A stretch of 64,000 nucleotides of DNA from Algoriphagus alkaliphilus (GCF_900103735.1 NZ_FMXE01000003.1:124001-188000); one strand, 5' to 3'; shown: positions 43,925 to 53,371, counted from the first letter of the stretch. Notes: a model not told the origin generated them from the sequence alone. Numbers and translations are program-made.

Positions 43925-45619
43925 TTAATACCCTGCCGCCTGTCCGTCTTTTCTGGACTCCGATGCGCCGATATAGACTTTTCGGGCCTTGTCGTAAAAG
44001 ATCGCTTGATAGCCTCCGTAGGGTCCAATGCTGTACTCAATGCGGTGGCCCATTTCTTCCAGTTGACGGATGACTTCATAAGAAAAACCGCTCTCCAGGT
44101 TGAGTGAACCTCCTGTGGTCATCTGTGATCCTGTGGGTTCGGACGAACCGTTATGCCGCATTCGCGGTGCATCGCCCGCCTCTTGGAAGTTCATCCCAAA
44201 ATCAATCAGATTGACCACAATCTGTGTATGTCCCTGCGGCTGCACCGAACCTCCCATCAAACCAAAGCTTAGCCAGGGACCTCCGTCCTTGGTGATAAAT
44301 GCCGGAATAATTGTGTGAAATGGTCTTTTGCCCTTGGCCAGCGAATTCCAGTGGTTTGTGTCTTGTACATTGAACTGTTGTCCGCGGTTTTGAAGGACGA
44401 AACCCAGTCCATCCGGCACCATTCCCGACCCAAACTCATCGTAAATGCTCTGAATAAAGGAAACCATATTGCCGTCTTTGTCCGCCACGGTCAGGTATGT
44501 GGTATTACCCTTTTCGATATCGCCTGCAGGGTAGGATAGGGCGGCTTTGTTGGGATCGATGAGTTTGCGGCGTTCTGCTGCGTATTCTTTGGAGATCAGC
44601 AGCTCCACAGGGATTTCATTGAAAGCCGGATCGGCATAGAACTTTGCCCGATCTTCAAAGGCCAATTTCTTCGCCTCTGTGAGTACATGTAAGTATTCCG
44701 CACTGCCAAAGCCCATGGACTTGATATCATATCCTTCGAGTATGTTAAGCATTTGGAGCACGGCGATGCCCTGACCGTTTGGGGGAAGTTCCCACACGTC
44801 ATAGCCCCGATAATTGGTACTGATGGGATCCACCCATTCCGAAGTGTGCTTTTTCAGGTCTTCATAGCGTAGATATCCTCCGTTTTCCTTCATAAAGCGA
44901 TCGATGATCCTGGCGATTTCTCCTTCATAAAAAGCCGATCTGCCTTCCTTAGCAATTAGAGCATAGATCCGGGCAAGGTCGGGATTTTTGAAAACCTCGC
45001 CTTTTTGCGGAGTAGTCTTCCCGTTGGGCATGTAAGTTTTGCGGAAACCGGGAATGTCCTGCATTTCCGGCCAATGTCCATTCATCTGCCAGGCGATTAC
45101 TTCTGAGACGGGGAAACCACTGTTTCCGTAATCGATGGAAGGCTGAAGGATTTCCTGCATGGTGAGTTTGCCGAAGCGCTTGTGCATCTCAAACCAACCG
45201 TCCACACAACCCGGAACTGTAACTGGAAGCGGGCCAAGAAGCGGGACATAGCTTAATCCTTTTTCCTTGAAAACCTCCATTGTTAGACTTTCCGGAGCCC
45301 TTCCGCTGCCGTTAAAGCCGTAGAGTTTCTTGGTCTTTGCATCCCAAATGATCGCAAATACATCGCCTCCGATTCCGCAGGCATTCGGTTCTACCAAGCC
45401 AAGCATGGCATTGGCAGCGATAGCAGCATCCATGGCTGAACCTCCTTTTTTCAGGATATCCAAAGCGACTTGCGTGGCAAGTGGTTGGCTGGTTGCGGCC
45501 ATTCCGTTTTGGGCTAAAATTTCGGATCGGGTGGTGAAGGTTTTTCCGGTGACCCGGTCTTGGGAAAAGGAGAGTAAGGGAATCAGGATTCCAGCGAGGA
45601 GGAGTGATAAGGCTTTCAT
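43925..45619 (-). CDS. ggt: Gamma-glutamyltransferase
   Basis: A 564-residue secreted Ntn hydrolase that cleaves gamma-glutamyl bonds of glutathione and related peptides in the periplasm. A signal peptide (LSLLLAGILIPLLSFS) precedes the large subunit; autoprocessing should occur before Thr373 in GNTTYLTVADKDGNMVSFIQ. The family motifs PNACGIGGDVFAI, GSGRAP and LPPNGQGIAVLQMLNILEGYD in the large subunit, and LMGGSVQPQGHTQIVVN in the small subunit, are intact. It lies 19 bp downstream of a thioredoxin-like gene, so both are probably transcribed together. The gene symbol is by family only. Confidence 0.93.
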   Translation of the reverse strand: MKALSLLLAGILIPLLSFSQDRVTGKTFTTRSEILAQNGMAATSQPLATQVALDILKKGGSAMDAAIAANAMLGLVEPNACGIGGDVFAIIWDAKTKKLYGFNGSGRAPESLTMEVFKEKGLSYVPLLGPLPVTVPGCVDGWFEMHKRFGKLTMQEILQPSIDYGNSGFPVSEVIAWQMNGHWPEMQDIPGFRKTYMPNGKTTPQKGEVFKNPDLARIYALIAKEGRSAFYEGEIARIIDRFMKENGGYLRYEDLKKHTSEWVDPISTNYRGYDVWELPPNGQGIAVLQMLNILEGYDIKSMGFGSAEYLHVLTEAKKLAFEDRAKFYADPAFNEIPVELLISKEYAAERRKLIDPNKAALSYPAGDIEKGNTTYLTVADKDGNMVSFIQSIYDEFGSGMVPDGLGFVLQNRGQQFNVQDTNHWNSLAKGKRPFHTIIPAFITKDGGPWLSFGLMGGSVQPQGHTQIVVNLIDFGMNFQEAGDAPRMRHNGSSEPTGSQMTTGGSLNLESGFSYEVIRQLEEMGHRIEYSIGPYGGYQAIFYDKARKVYIGASESRKDGQAAGY

Positions 45620-45638
45620 TTCTTACAAAGTGTTATTT

Positions 45639-46160
45639 TCAATTCTTTAATTTTCTGATTTCGTCCTCAAACCAGTCAAGGGTTTTGAGTTCTGGAATAA
45701 TGGGCGCGGTAAGTTTACCCATTAAGACCCCATTTTTAATCAGGAAATGGGTTGGCGATAAAACTACTCCGAATTTTTCTTTGACCTCTTCTCTACCCAG
45801 GGAGATGTTTTTATAGCCGATTTCTCCGTTCTTCTTCAGGTATCGCTTAATTCGTTCTGGCTTGGTCATGCAAAATCCCAAAAATACGATGTCTTCATCA
45901 TTTTGATATAACTCGGTTACTTTTCTCAAATAAGGCTCTTCCTGCTTGCAGCCCGAACAACCGACAAACCAAATGTTGACAATCACAATTTTGTCCGCAA
46001 GATCCTTAGAGCTAACCGAATCCCCGTCAATGGTCGCATAATCAAATTGTGGAAAAGAAGAATTGTCTGGCGGACCCTGAGATTCAAAGCCAAAATTCTG
46101 TCCGGGAGAACTTAGGCTGATCAATAAAAATGAACCCACAGAAAATATTGTTTTGATCAT
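45639..46160 (-). CDS. TlpA-like thiol:disulfide oxidoreductase
   Basis: A 173-residue secreted thioredoxin-fold protein of the redoxin/TlpA group. Signal peptide about 1-21, then ATIDGDSVSSKDLADKIVIV leading to NIWFVGCSGC with the redox pair C68-x2-C71, and the cis-proline region LSPTHFLIKNG. Such proteins keep periplasmic thiols reduced. Co-transcription with gamma-glutamyltransferase suggests a link to extracytoplasmic thiol or glutathione handling, but that is inference. Confidence 0.88.
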   Translation of the reverse strand: MIKTIFSVGSFLLISLSSPGQNFGFESQGPPDNSSFPQFDYATIDGDSVSSKDLADKIVIVNIWFVGCSGCKQEEPYLRKVTELYQNDEDIVFLGFCMTKPERIKRYLKKNGEIGYKNISLGREEVKEKFGVVLSPTHFLIKNGVLMGKLTAPIIPELKTLDWFEDEIRKLKN

Positions 46161-46237
46161 AATCTTCGGTTTTGGCGACTAAGTATTTGCAAATTAATCC
46201 GTATTTAGTTTCTAATAATAATCAGCATCTTTTTATC

Positions 46238-47338
46238 TTAAAAACCTCCCGAAAACCTAATTGCCATCGATGCCCCTAGGATGAAATTCTTTCTGGAAGT
46301 ACTGGTTTTGGTATCAAAAATCGCATCCCCACCGGTCATCCTCCGACCTTCAATTCTGCAGATCAGAAACGGGGAAGGCCTGTAATCCAGATTCATGGAA
46401 AGTCCGGAAGTCCGAAAACCATTCCGCGTTTCTGTTGGTATTAGAATTCCTTTTTGATCTTGATAATATTCTGCACGCATTGCTGCTTTCCATCTTTGAT
46501 CAATTGAAAACTGCGCTATAATTACTGGACTTAACCAAATGTCATAGTCGGAACTTCCCTTAAACTCCTGTTGGACACCGAAGTCAAATCCTGTGATCAA
46601 CCCAAAGCGGTCTGTCAGTTGAAATTGCCCATAAAAATTATTGAAATATCTCATCCTTCTCAATTGATCGGGATCAACCGTTCCGATGAATGTACTCCAG
46701 TTCAGAGTAGTGGATTCATTTGGGCTAAATTTCAATTGGGTACCAAAAGAGGGCAGAGAATTTCCTTCCAATCGCTGAATTCGTTGCCAACCATTCAGAA
46801 TCAACCCTGCGAGTTCCCATTTTTCATTTGGATTGAAAGTCAATTTTGCACCTGAGGAATAATAAGGTGAGTTTTCAGCCAACAATGAACGTGTTAAGGT
46901 CCAATTATCCATCGAAATCGCACTCTCAAATCCAATATGTGAAGGCATAATCCCCGCATCAAGCCAAAGATTATTTTTCTCATTCAGTGAAATTCCAATG
47001 TTGGCCTCAAAAATATTCTTCAAAAGTCCAGGCTCAGAAGCATAGTTGTCATTGCCATAAGTACCGGCATGTAAGGAGAAATTAGCTCTGTACTTTGAGT
47101 GTTCCAGATAAAGTTTTATTAGTCCTAAGTTTAGATTGAACTCGTTGTGTCTATTGTGATTAAATAAAAAAGCCTGTCGCTTAATACTCGCGGGTTGATT
47201 GAAATCATATACGTAATACACATCAGCTAACCCCGAAAGGTGTAAAGTAGGCTGATGTGACCAACTACTATCCGCCTGATTACGGGCAAAACCGTTACCT
47301 CCGGCTAAAAATAAGATGACAAACAGGATGGATCTCAT
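46238..47338 (-). CDS. Outer-membrane beta-barrel porin (bbp2-like)
   Basis: A protein of 366 residues from ATG 47338 (MRSILFVILFLAGGNGFA), which is a clean signal peptide; a longer frame from 47401 adds an unlikely N-terminus. The mature protein is made of alternating aromatic/polar strands (FNHNRHNEFNLNLGLIKLYL, NWTLTRSLLAENSPYYSSGA, GFRTSGLSMNLDYRPSPFLI, ending in RFSGGF) consistent with the putative beta-barrel porin-2/OmpL-like family. Passive diffusion of small solutes is expected. Single gene. Confidence 0.78.
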   Translation of the reverse strand: MRSILFVILFLAGGNGFARNQADSSWSHQPTLHLSGLADVYYVYDFNQPASIKRQAFLFNHNRHNEFNLNLGLIKLYLEHSKYRANFSLHAGTYGNDNYASEPGLLKNIFEANIGISLNEKNNLWLDAGIMPSHIGFESAISMDNWTLTRSLLAENSPYYSSGAKLTFNPNEKWELAGLILNGWQRIQRLEGNSLPSFGTQLKFSPNESTTLNWSTFIGTVDPDQLRRMRYFNNFYGQFQLTDRFGLITGFDFGVQQEFKGSSDYDIWLSPVIIAQFSIDQRWKAAMRAEYYQDQKGILIPTETRNGFRTSGLSMNLDYRPSPFLICRIEGRRMTGGDAIFDTKTSTSRKNFILGASMAIRFSGGF

Positions 47339-47432
47339 AAGTATTGACAAGCTTAAATAGGGTAAATATTCCGATACACGGGCTAAATGACAGCCACCCA
47401 TTACTTAGAAAAAAAGTATTCAAACGGACTAT

Positions 47433-48122
47433 TTACATTTTCTTCTTCAGGAAGGTTTGTAAATCTTTGTTGGAGCCGTAGAGTGCCAGAATGTCATTTG
47501 GTTCAAGAATATTATCCGCAGATGCCACGCCCTGAATTTGAGTTTCAATCTTGGTTTTGCCCAAATTGCTCTTAACCTCTACTTTCTTGATAATGGTTAA
47601 GACCAACAAGTTAAATTCCTTTCGAAATCCGACTTCTCTGACAGTTTTTCCTACGTAATCGACCGGAACCTTGGCCTCTATTATGCTATAATCATCATTA
47701 AGTTCAAAAGAGTCCACCACATTGTGAAGGCAAAGTTTTTTGGCCCATCGCTCGGCTGTTTCTTCTTCCGGATGCACTATTTCGTCCACTCCGATTGCCT
47801 GTAGAACCTTTTCGTGCAGTGGATTGATAGCCCGGCTGATGAGTCTTTTTACACCAAAATTTTTAAGAATTGCTGTGGTCATAATATTCGCCCCCTGATC
47901 TTCTCCGATGGCTACAAGAACGATGTCAGTTTCTTTCAGTGGAAGTCCTGCGACTGTAAACTCGTCAGTGGAATCCATGCAGATGGTATGGGAGACTTTC
48001 TCCTTATTTGCATCCACCTTGGTCATATTTCTGTCGATTCCTATGACTTCATTTCCTTCCTCTGTCAATTTTTGTGCGAGTGATGCGCCAAAGTTTCCAA
48101 GTCCAATGATGATATATTTCAT
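47433..48122 (-). CDS. Trk/Ktr potassium uptake regulatory subunit (TrkA-type)
   Basis: A 229-residue cytoplasmic gating protein. An N-terminal RCK/Rossmann domain (about 1-135, IIGLGNFGASLAQKLTEEGNEVIGID and VAIGEDQGANIMTTAIL) binds NAD(H)/ATP, and a C-terminal TrkA_C domain (about 145-228, KVPVDYVGKTVREVGF) follows. It sits 12 bp downstream of the TrkH-type channel gene, giving a two-gene potassium uptake operon. The size (one RCK) matches KtrA/KtrC rather than enterobacterial TrkA. Confidence 0.92.
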   Translation of the reverse strand: MKYIIIGLGNFGASLAQKLTEEGNEVIGIDRNMTKVDANKEKVSHTICMDSTDEFTVAGLPLKETDIVLVAIGEDQGANIMTTAILKNFGVKRLISRAINPLHEKVLQAIGVDEIVHPEEETAERWAKKLCLHNVVDSFELNDDYSIIEAKVPVDYVGKTVREVGFRKEFNLLVLTIIKKVEVKSNLGKTKIETQIQGVASADNILEPNDILALYGSNKDLQTFLKKKM

Positions 48123-48134
48123 TATATACTAAGC

Positions 48135-49883
48135 TTAATTGATTGTTATTTCCTCTTTTGGATAGCTATAGTTCGTGTATTTGACTTTTCTAAATACAGC
48201 AATTACTAAGGAAAGCATACTTATTCTTCCCACAAACATGACTATAATAATTATAAACTTACTTACCTCACTCAGACTTCCTGTAATGCCCAGACTTAGT
48301 CCCACCGTACTGTATGCTGAAAAACATTCAAAAGCAATATTCATCAACGTCTTCTCGGGGTCAAAAAAAGCAATAAGCATAATTGAAAAACCTATGACTA
48401 TCAAGGATAAAGAGATAATGGCAAATGCCCTTCTCACCGATACATCCGCAATTTCACGCCGGAACACCTCTATTCTGGTTTTTCCTTTAGCAAGGCTTAG
48501 GATATTCAACGTGGCGATGGCAATAGTGCTGGTCTTTATTCCACCTCCGGTAGATTGCGGGGAAGCTCCAATCCACATCAACAGAAATATCATCATGGTT
48601 GTCGGAAATGTCATAGACACCGTATCAATGGTGTTAAAACCCGCAGTTCTTGGAGTAGTGGCTCCAAAAAGTGCCGTGACTATTTTTCCAAAGCCATTAT
48701 GCTCACTTAACGTATTGTTATATTCTAGGAAATAGAAAGCGAAAAAAGCTATGAACGTAATAGAAAGTGTGGTAATCAGGGTGATTCTGCTGTTTAAATT
48801 TAGTACCCACGGGCGGTGCTTATTTTTTCTTGTCTTGAATAAAAACAGTTGGGAAATTTTGTATTGGAAAAATGACAGGATATTGACCACAATCGGGAAG
48901 CCCAGCCCGCCCAACCCAAAAGATAAGATTATTACGATCTGAAAAAAATAGTTGAACCGGAAGCCCTCATCAAACAACCCGACGCTCAATGTGGAAAATC
49001 CCGCATTGCAAAAGGCCGAAATCGAATGGAATACTGCAAAAAACACTTTGTCTGAATGTGTTAAGAAATTACCGGAGTCTATACTGATGTAAATCAATAA
49101 GCCTGCAATGAATTCGATCCCGAAGGTGATGAAAATGATGTATTTCAGGGTAGAAAATACCTCTCCCAATTTCCGCGAGCTTGTCATGTCACTTAAAATA
49201 AGTTGATTTTCATAGGTTGTACCCCCTCTGAAAAAATAACTGAAATAACTCGCAAAGGTCAGAATCCCCAAACCACCCACCTGGATTAAAAACATAATAA
49301 TGGTCTGACCCAAGCCGGTAAAATGGGTTCCTGTATCCACTACCACCAGGCCTGTGACACAGACCGCGCTTGTGGCTGTGAATAAGGCATCAATGAAAGA
49401 TATTCCATTGTGGGTTGCATTTGGCAACATCAGCAGAAAAGACCCCAAGATTATGATGACCAGAAAACTCAAAATAAACAGCTGAGCGGGATTGAGGACT
49501 GTTCTTTTGAAATTTATACGGAGGTCTGAAAATTCTCTGATGAAGGTCATCGAAACAGCAATTTTCACCCAAATGGGATTCTCCAGCAATAAATCCGTCT
49601 CAAAAGGGGTGCCGACAAACAGGTACATGTGGAAAACCCAAAGCGTGAAAACAATCGACAAAAAATCAAAGATGAATACCTTTCTGTCGAATAGGATGCT
49701 TTTTTTGATATACCTGGTGAAGGTAGAAATCAACCCGAATGCCAGAACAAAAAAGTAAAACCCGTCCAGAAGGTTCTGTGAAAATTCAGTTTGAGAAAAA
49801 CCAAAATCAGTGACAATTGCAATAAGACCGATCAGGCTAATCCCGAAGGTGAATTTGTAAAGCGTTTTTAAGTTAAAATCCAT
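48135..49883 (-). CDS. Trk/Ktr potassium channel subunit (TrkH-type)
   Basis: A 582-residue inner-membrane cation channel. Four pore-loop repeats with filter glycines are visible: SAVCVTGLVVVD, ISAFCNAGFSTLS, TTPRTAGFNTID and FSAYSTVGLSLG. Extra N-terminal helices (about 1-130) precede the core. It works with the TrkA-type subunit encoded immediately downstream. No promoter consensus with both boxes was found in the 170 bp upstream. Confidence 0.92.
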   Translation of the reverse strand: MDFNLKTLYKFTFGISLIGLIAIVTDFGFSQTEFSQNLLDGFYFFVLAFGLISTFTRYIKKSILFDRKVFIFDFLSIVFTLWVFHMYLFVGTPFETDLLLENPIWVKIAVSMTFIREFSDLRINFKRTVLNPAQLFILSFLVIIILGSFLLMLPNATHNGISFIDALFTATSAVCVTGLVVVDTGTHFTGLGQTIIMFLIQVGGLGILTFASYFSYFFRGGTTYENQLILSDMTSSRKLGEVFSTLKYIIFITFGIEFIAGLLIYISIDSGNFLTHSDKVFFAVFHSISAFCNAGFSTLSVGLFDEGFRFNYFFQIVIILSFGLGGLGFPIVVNILSFFQYKISQLFLFKTRKNKHRPWVLNLNSRITLITTLSITFIAFFAFYFLEYNNTLSEHNGFGKIVTALFGATTPRTAGFNTIDTVSMTFPTTMMIFLLMWIGASPQSTGGGIKTSTIAIATLNILSLAKGKTRIEVFRREIADVSVRRAFAIISLSLIVIGFSIMLIAFFDPEKTLMNIAFECFSAYSTVGLSLGITGSLSEVSKFIIIIVMFVGRISMLSLVIAVFRKVKYTNYSYPKEEITIN

Positions 49884-50053
49884 TACTTTTTGTTTCCCAG
49901 TCTTAGATTGAATTTTGATGAATAGCAGTTTTAAGTCTGATTCCGGACTGAGATCTGGTTCATTTGGAAATTTTGAATGGTTTTATTGGAATTAGGCAAT
50001 TCGGCAGACCAAAGTAAGGTTTTTGGATAAGACCGGAAGAATCGGCCGGATTT

Positions 50054-50713
50054 TTATTCCAAAATTCTAACAAGTAGTCTCTCTGATGCTTTTTCACTCA
50101 GAGTTTCAATGGGGTGATCCGGATAGCTGACTACAATACTCTGATCGTAGGCTTCCCGCGAAATCACTTTCAGATGGACTCCCAGACTTAGCTTCCTGCT
50201 GTTTAGAAATTCCAAAAATTCCGCCGAAGAATTTGTTAAGGCTGTAAGTTGAACTTCCTGTCCGGGTTTGCAGGCCGAAAGCGGGGTGTAAGAAAATTCT
50301 TTCATCCTTCCCTGATTATCGGGAATCGGGGATCCGTGGGGATCAATGGTCGGATATCCGAGCATTTCATCCATGCGGTCAAAAAATTTCGGGGAGTGGA
50401 TGTGTTCGATCTGTTCGGCTACTTCATGCACTTCCTCCCAGCCAAAGCCCATTTTTTTCACCAAAAACATTTCAGTCAAACGATGCTTGCGTACTATCAA
50501 AGCGGCTTCTTTTTGACCTTTTGGAGTAAGGATGACAGGTTTGTATTTCTCATAAATCACCCAATCACTCTTCTGAAGGCTTTTTACCATGCTATTCGCT
50601 GTGGGCATGCTGACTTTTAAGCCATTTGCCAAATCCGAAATATTGACCTCTCCTTGCCCATTTGAAAGGTTATAGAGTGCCTTTAAATAGTTCTCTTCGG
50701 TAGAGGAAGCCAT
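50054..50713 (-). CDS. DtxR/MntR-family metal-dependent repressor
   Basis: A 219-residue regulator. The N-terminal winged helix (about 1-65, NISDLANGLKVSMPTANSMV) is followed by the metal-binding dimerisation domain (about 66-140, RLTEMFLVKKMGFGWEEVHE and AEQIEHIHSPKFFDRMDEML) and a C-terminal FeoA/SH3-like domain (about 150-219, PLSACKPGQEVQLTAL). Metal (Mn or Fe) binding switches on operator binding. The gene is divergent from a TonB receptor; the shared 196-bp region contains the inverted repeat TTAGA-N4-TCTAA between the boxes of the receptor promoter, so autorepression and control of the receptor are likely. Confidence 0.92.
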   Translation of the reverse strand: MASSTEENYLKALYNLSNGQGEVNISDLANGLKVSMPTANSMVKSLQKSDWVIYEKYKPVILTPKGQKEAALIVRKHRLTEMFLVKKMGFGWEEVHEVAEQIEHIHSPKFFDRMDEMLGYPTIDPHGSPIPDNQGRMKEFSYTPLSACKPGQEVQLTALTNSSAEFLEFLNSRKLSLGVHLKVISREAYDQSIVVSYPDHPIETLSEKASERLLVRILE

Positions 50714-50733
50714 AGCTGGGAATTTGATCCGGT

Positions 50734-50766
50734 CAAAAGTACGACAACGTATATTAGAAAAACAAA
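50734..50766 (-). promoter_or_regulatory. Promoter of the DtxR-family gene
   Basis: On the minus strand TTTG (50766-50763), a 21-base spacer, and TACTTTTG (50741-50734) match the Bacteroidota promoter form. The expected start of transcription is about 15-20 bases before the ATG at 50713. The operator at 50771-50784 lies directly upstream of its -33 box. Confidence 0.65.
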
Positions 50767-50797
50767 TTTGTTAGATTGTTCTAACTTATTACTTTTG
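50767..50797 (+). promoter_or_regulatory. Promoter of the TonB receptor with DtxR-type operator
   Basis: TTTG (50767-50770), a spacer of exactly 19 bases, and TACTTTTG (50790-50797) give a perfect match to the Bacteroidota consensus. The spacer begins with the inverted repeat TTAGATTGTTCTAA (50771-50784), the kind of site bound by DtxR/MntR-type repressors, such as the one encoded immediately to the left. Bound repressor would block RNA polymerase directly. Confidence 0.75.
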
Positions 50798-50887
50798 TGT
50801 ATCTAATAAAAATATCACTCGAAAATTTTCAATGCTGTTCTCCAGTCCATCCATAAATTTTAAGATCTCTTTTTCGGAAAATTCAAT

Positions 50888-50910
50888 TAAATGCAATAAT
50901 GTTGCATTTA
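50888..50910. promoter_or_regulatory. Palindrome abutting the receptor start codon
   Basis: TAAATGCAA (50888-50896) and TTGCATTTA (50902-50910) form perfect 9-base arms around TAATG, and the last base is the A of the ATG at 50910. It lies about 100 bases downstream of the promoter. It could be a second metalloregulator site or an mRNA stem that masks the start codon. Confidence 0.55.
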
Positions 50911-53192
50911 TGATTCAATCAATTCGAAGAAGCTCAATGCTTATGCTTTTATTTTTCACCCTGAATTCAGCTCTTGCACAGCAAAGTGTGAAGGGGAGAG
51001 TCTTGAGTGCGAAGGGTCCCTTGGAATTTGCCAATGTCCTGATTAAGGAGAAAAGCCTCGGTGCGATAACTGACAGCCTTGGGAATTTTGAAATAAATAA
51101 GCTTGAAGCGGGTCTGTATACCATTCAGGTTTCCTTGATAGGCTATGAAAAACAGACAAAAAAGATCACTGTACCTCTAGAAAGCAATTTTTTAACTTTT
51201 GACTTGTCTACCCTTGACGGTTCTTTGGATGAAGTAGTGGTAAGCGGTACGATGCAGGAAGTTTCCAGGCTGGATAGCCCTGTGCCGGTTGAAGTGTACA
51301 AAGCCGCCTTTTTCAAAGCAAATCCTACACCTTCCCTTTTTGAATCTCTGCAAAATGTCAACGGTGTCCGTCCACAAATCAACTGTAATGTTTGCAATAC
51401 CGGTGATATCCATATCAATGGTTTGGAGGGTCCATATACCATGATTTTGATTGACGGGATGCCGATTGTAAGTGGATTGGCAACAGTATATGGCTTGACT
51501 GGAATTCCGCAATCGCTGATTGACCGGATCGAAGTAGTCAAAGGTCCGGCTTCCACGCTTTATGGTTCAGAGGCAGTCGGTGGCTTGATCAATGTGATCA
51601 CCAAAAGACCCGAAATCGCCCCATTGGTATCTGTGGATGCTTTTGCAACAGGTTGGGGAGAAGTCAATGCTGATCTGGGGATCAAAAGTGTCCTATCGAA
51701 ATCAATCCAGTCACTGAGTGGAGTGAATGTGTTTTGGTATGATAATCCCATCGACAACAACGGAGACGGGATTACCGACCTGACTTTGCAAAAGAGGATT
51801 TCGCTTTTCCAGAAATTTGAAATTCGACGAAAAGGAGGAAGAGCCTTCAACCTGGCAGGTAGGTATGTGAATGAAAACCGCTGGGGAGGTCAGATGAACT
51901 GGATCGAAGCTGATCGGGGAGGGGATGAAGTGTATGGAGAAAGTATTGTGACTAATCGCTGGGAAGCCTTTGGTACCTACCAATTGCCGGTAAAAGAACT
52001 GGTTAATTTCCAGTTTTCAGCAAATGGACACAAGCAGAATTCTTACTATGGAACGACCTTTTATTTGGCAGACCAAACTATTGCTTTTGGGCAACTGACC
52101 TGGGTAAAGGAGGCGGGAAAGCATAATTTACTTTTGGGTTCAGCCTATCGGTACACCTATTATGACGACAATACTTCCGCTACTTTCAAAGAAGGAGGAA
52201 GCGAAAATTTTCCTTCTGAGATCCATTTACCGGGGATTTTTGTGCAGGACGAGATTCGCTTCAATTCCAGTCAGAGTTTATTGGCTGGGATCCGCTACGA
52301 TTACAACAGTGTTCACGGCAATATTTTTTCTCCTAGAGTCAATTTCAAGTGGGTATCTCAGGACAGAAGAACGGTGTTTAGGATTTCGGCCGGTAATGGA
52401 TTTCGGGTAGCCAATGTTTTCACAGAGGATCATGCGGCTCTGACCGGTGCTCGGGAGGTAGTATTTGCAGAGGAATTAGCTCCGGAAAGAAGTTGGAATA
52501 CCAATTTGAATTTGGTGAAAAAGATCTATTCGGATCAGGGAAATTATTTCGGATTGGACGGATCGATTTTCTACACCCATTTTACCAACCGCATCCTGCC
52601 CGATTACGAAACAAACCCCAATCAGATCATCTATGCCAATTTGGATGGTAGCGCAGTTTCCAAAGGGATATCTTTGAATGTGGATGCAGTTTGGAACTCG
52701 GGTTTCAAGGCATTGGCCGGCGCCACCTTGATGGATGTAAGTTTGAATGAAGGTGGAGAAAAAATACGCCAACTGCTCACTGAGCGTTTTTCGGGTGTTT
52801 GGACCATTGGCTATGCGTTTCAAAACTTGGGTTTGAGCATTGATTACACCGGCAATGTGTACAGTCCGATGCGACTGCCGCTTTTGGGTGAATTGGACGA
52901 TCGCCCGGAGTTTTCTCCTTGGTGGAGCATTCAGAATATCCAGTTGACAAAATCATTTGGGAAAAAGTGGGAGGTCTATGGAGGAGTGAAAAACCTGCTG
53001 AATTTCACTCCTCCTGCCAATAGCATTGCGCGGTCATTTGATCCTTTTGACAAGGGAGTGGAGTTTGATCGGGGAGGAAATGTGATTCCTACGCCAACTA
53101 ATCCCAATGCATTGACTTTTGATCCGACTTATGTCTTTGCCCCGAATCAGGGAATTAGAGGATTTCTTGGGCTGAGGTTTACCCTTCTTTGA
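50910..53192 (+). CDS. TonB-dependent receptor controlled by a metal repressor
   Basis: A protein of 760 residues from ATG 50910 (MIQSIRRSSMLMLLFFTLNSALA); a longer frame from 50832 would begin between the promoter and the palindrome and lacks a signal at its start. Parts: signal peptide, carboxypeptidase-regulatory-like domain (about 25-105, KGRVLSAKGPLEFANVLIKE), plug (about 120-230, including NCNVCNTGDIHINGLEGPY and STLYGSEAVGGLINVITKRP), and barrel with GFRVANVFTEDHAAL, ending in a LRFTLL strand. The CxxC-type pair in the plug (CNVCN) could bind metal. The divergent DtxR-family gene and operator suggest a substrate such as an iron or manganese complex. Confidence 0.9.
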   Translation: MIQSIRRSSMLMLLFFTLNSALAQQSVKGRVLSAKGPLEFANVLIKEKSLGAITDSLGNFEINKLEAGLYTIQVSLIGYEKQTKKITVPLESNFLTFDLSTLDGSLDEVVVSGTMQEVSRLDSPVPVEVYKAAFFKANPTPSLFESLQNVNGVRPQINCNVCNTGDIHINGLEGPYTMILIDGMPIVSGLATVYGLTGIPQSLIDRIEVVKGPASTLYGSEAVGGLINVITKRPEIAPLVSVDAFATGWGEVNADLGIKSVLSKSIQSLSGVNVFWYDNPIDNNGDGITDLTLQKRISLFQKFEIRRKGGRAFNLAGRYVNENRWGGQMNWIEADRGGDEVYGESIVTNRWEAFGTYQLPVKELVNFQFSANGHKQNSYYGTTFYLADQTIAFGQLTWVKEAGKHNLLLGSAYRYTYYDDNTSATFKEGGSENFPSEIHLPGIFVQDEIRFNSSQSLLAGIRYDYNSVHGNIFSPRVNFKWVSQDRRTVFRISAGNGFRVANVFTEDHAALTGAREVVFAEELAPERSWNTNLNLVKKIYSDQGNYFGLDGSIFYTHFTNRILPDYETNPNQIIYANLDGSAVSKGISLNVDAVWNSGFKALAGATLMDVSLNEGGEKIRQLLTERFSGVWTIGYAFQNLGLSIDYTGNVYSPMRLPLLGELDDRPEFSPWWSIQNIQLTKSFGKKWEVYGGVKNLLNFTPPANSIARSFDPFDKGVEFDRGGNVIPTPTNPNALTFDPTYVFAPNQGIRGFLGLRFTLL

Positions 53193-53288
53193 TGTGAGTT
53201 TGAAATGGAAATTGGAAAGAAGGTATTAATATGGGATTGGTCCGATGTAACCAAGCTGAACTAGATAACTTTCTATGAATAGGGTGGT

Positions 53289-53371
53289 GGCTTTAGCCCG
53301 TTCCAAAGTGGGATTTTATGATCGCATAAGGCTTTAACCCAAATATGAATTTGTCCATTGGGCTAAATCCC
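53289..53371. repeat. GGCTTTAGCC-type repeat cluster
   Basis: GGCTTTAGCCC (53289-53299), GGCTTTAACCC (53330-53340) and GGGCTAAATCCC (53360-53371): two units in one orientation and one in the other, about 30-40 bp apart. The same core occurs at 41961 and 41975. Confidence 0.55.

Noticed and set aside
47339-47401. Extended N-terminus of the porin
   Set aside because: The added 21 residues lack signal character; ATG 47338 starts a clean signal peptide.
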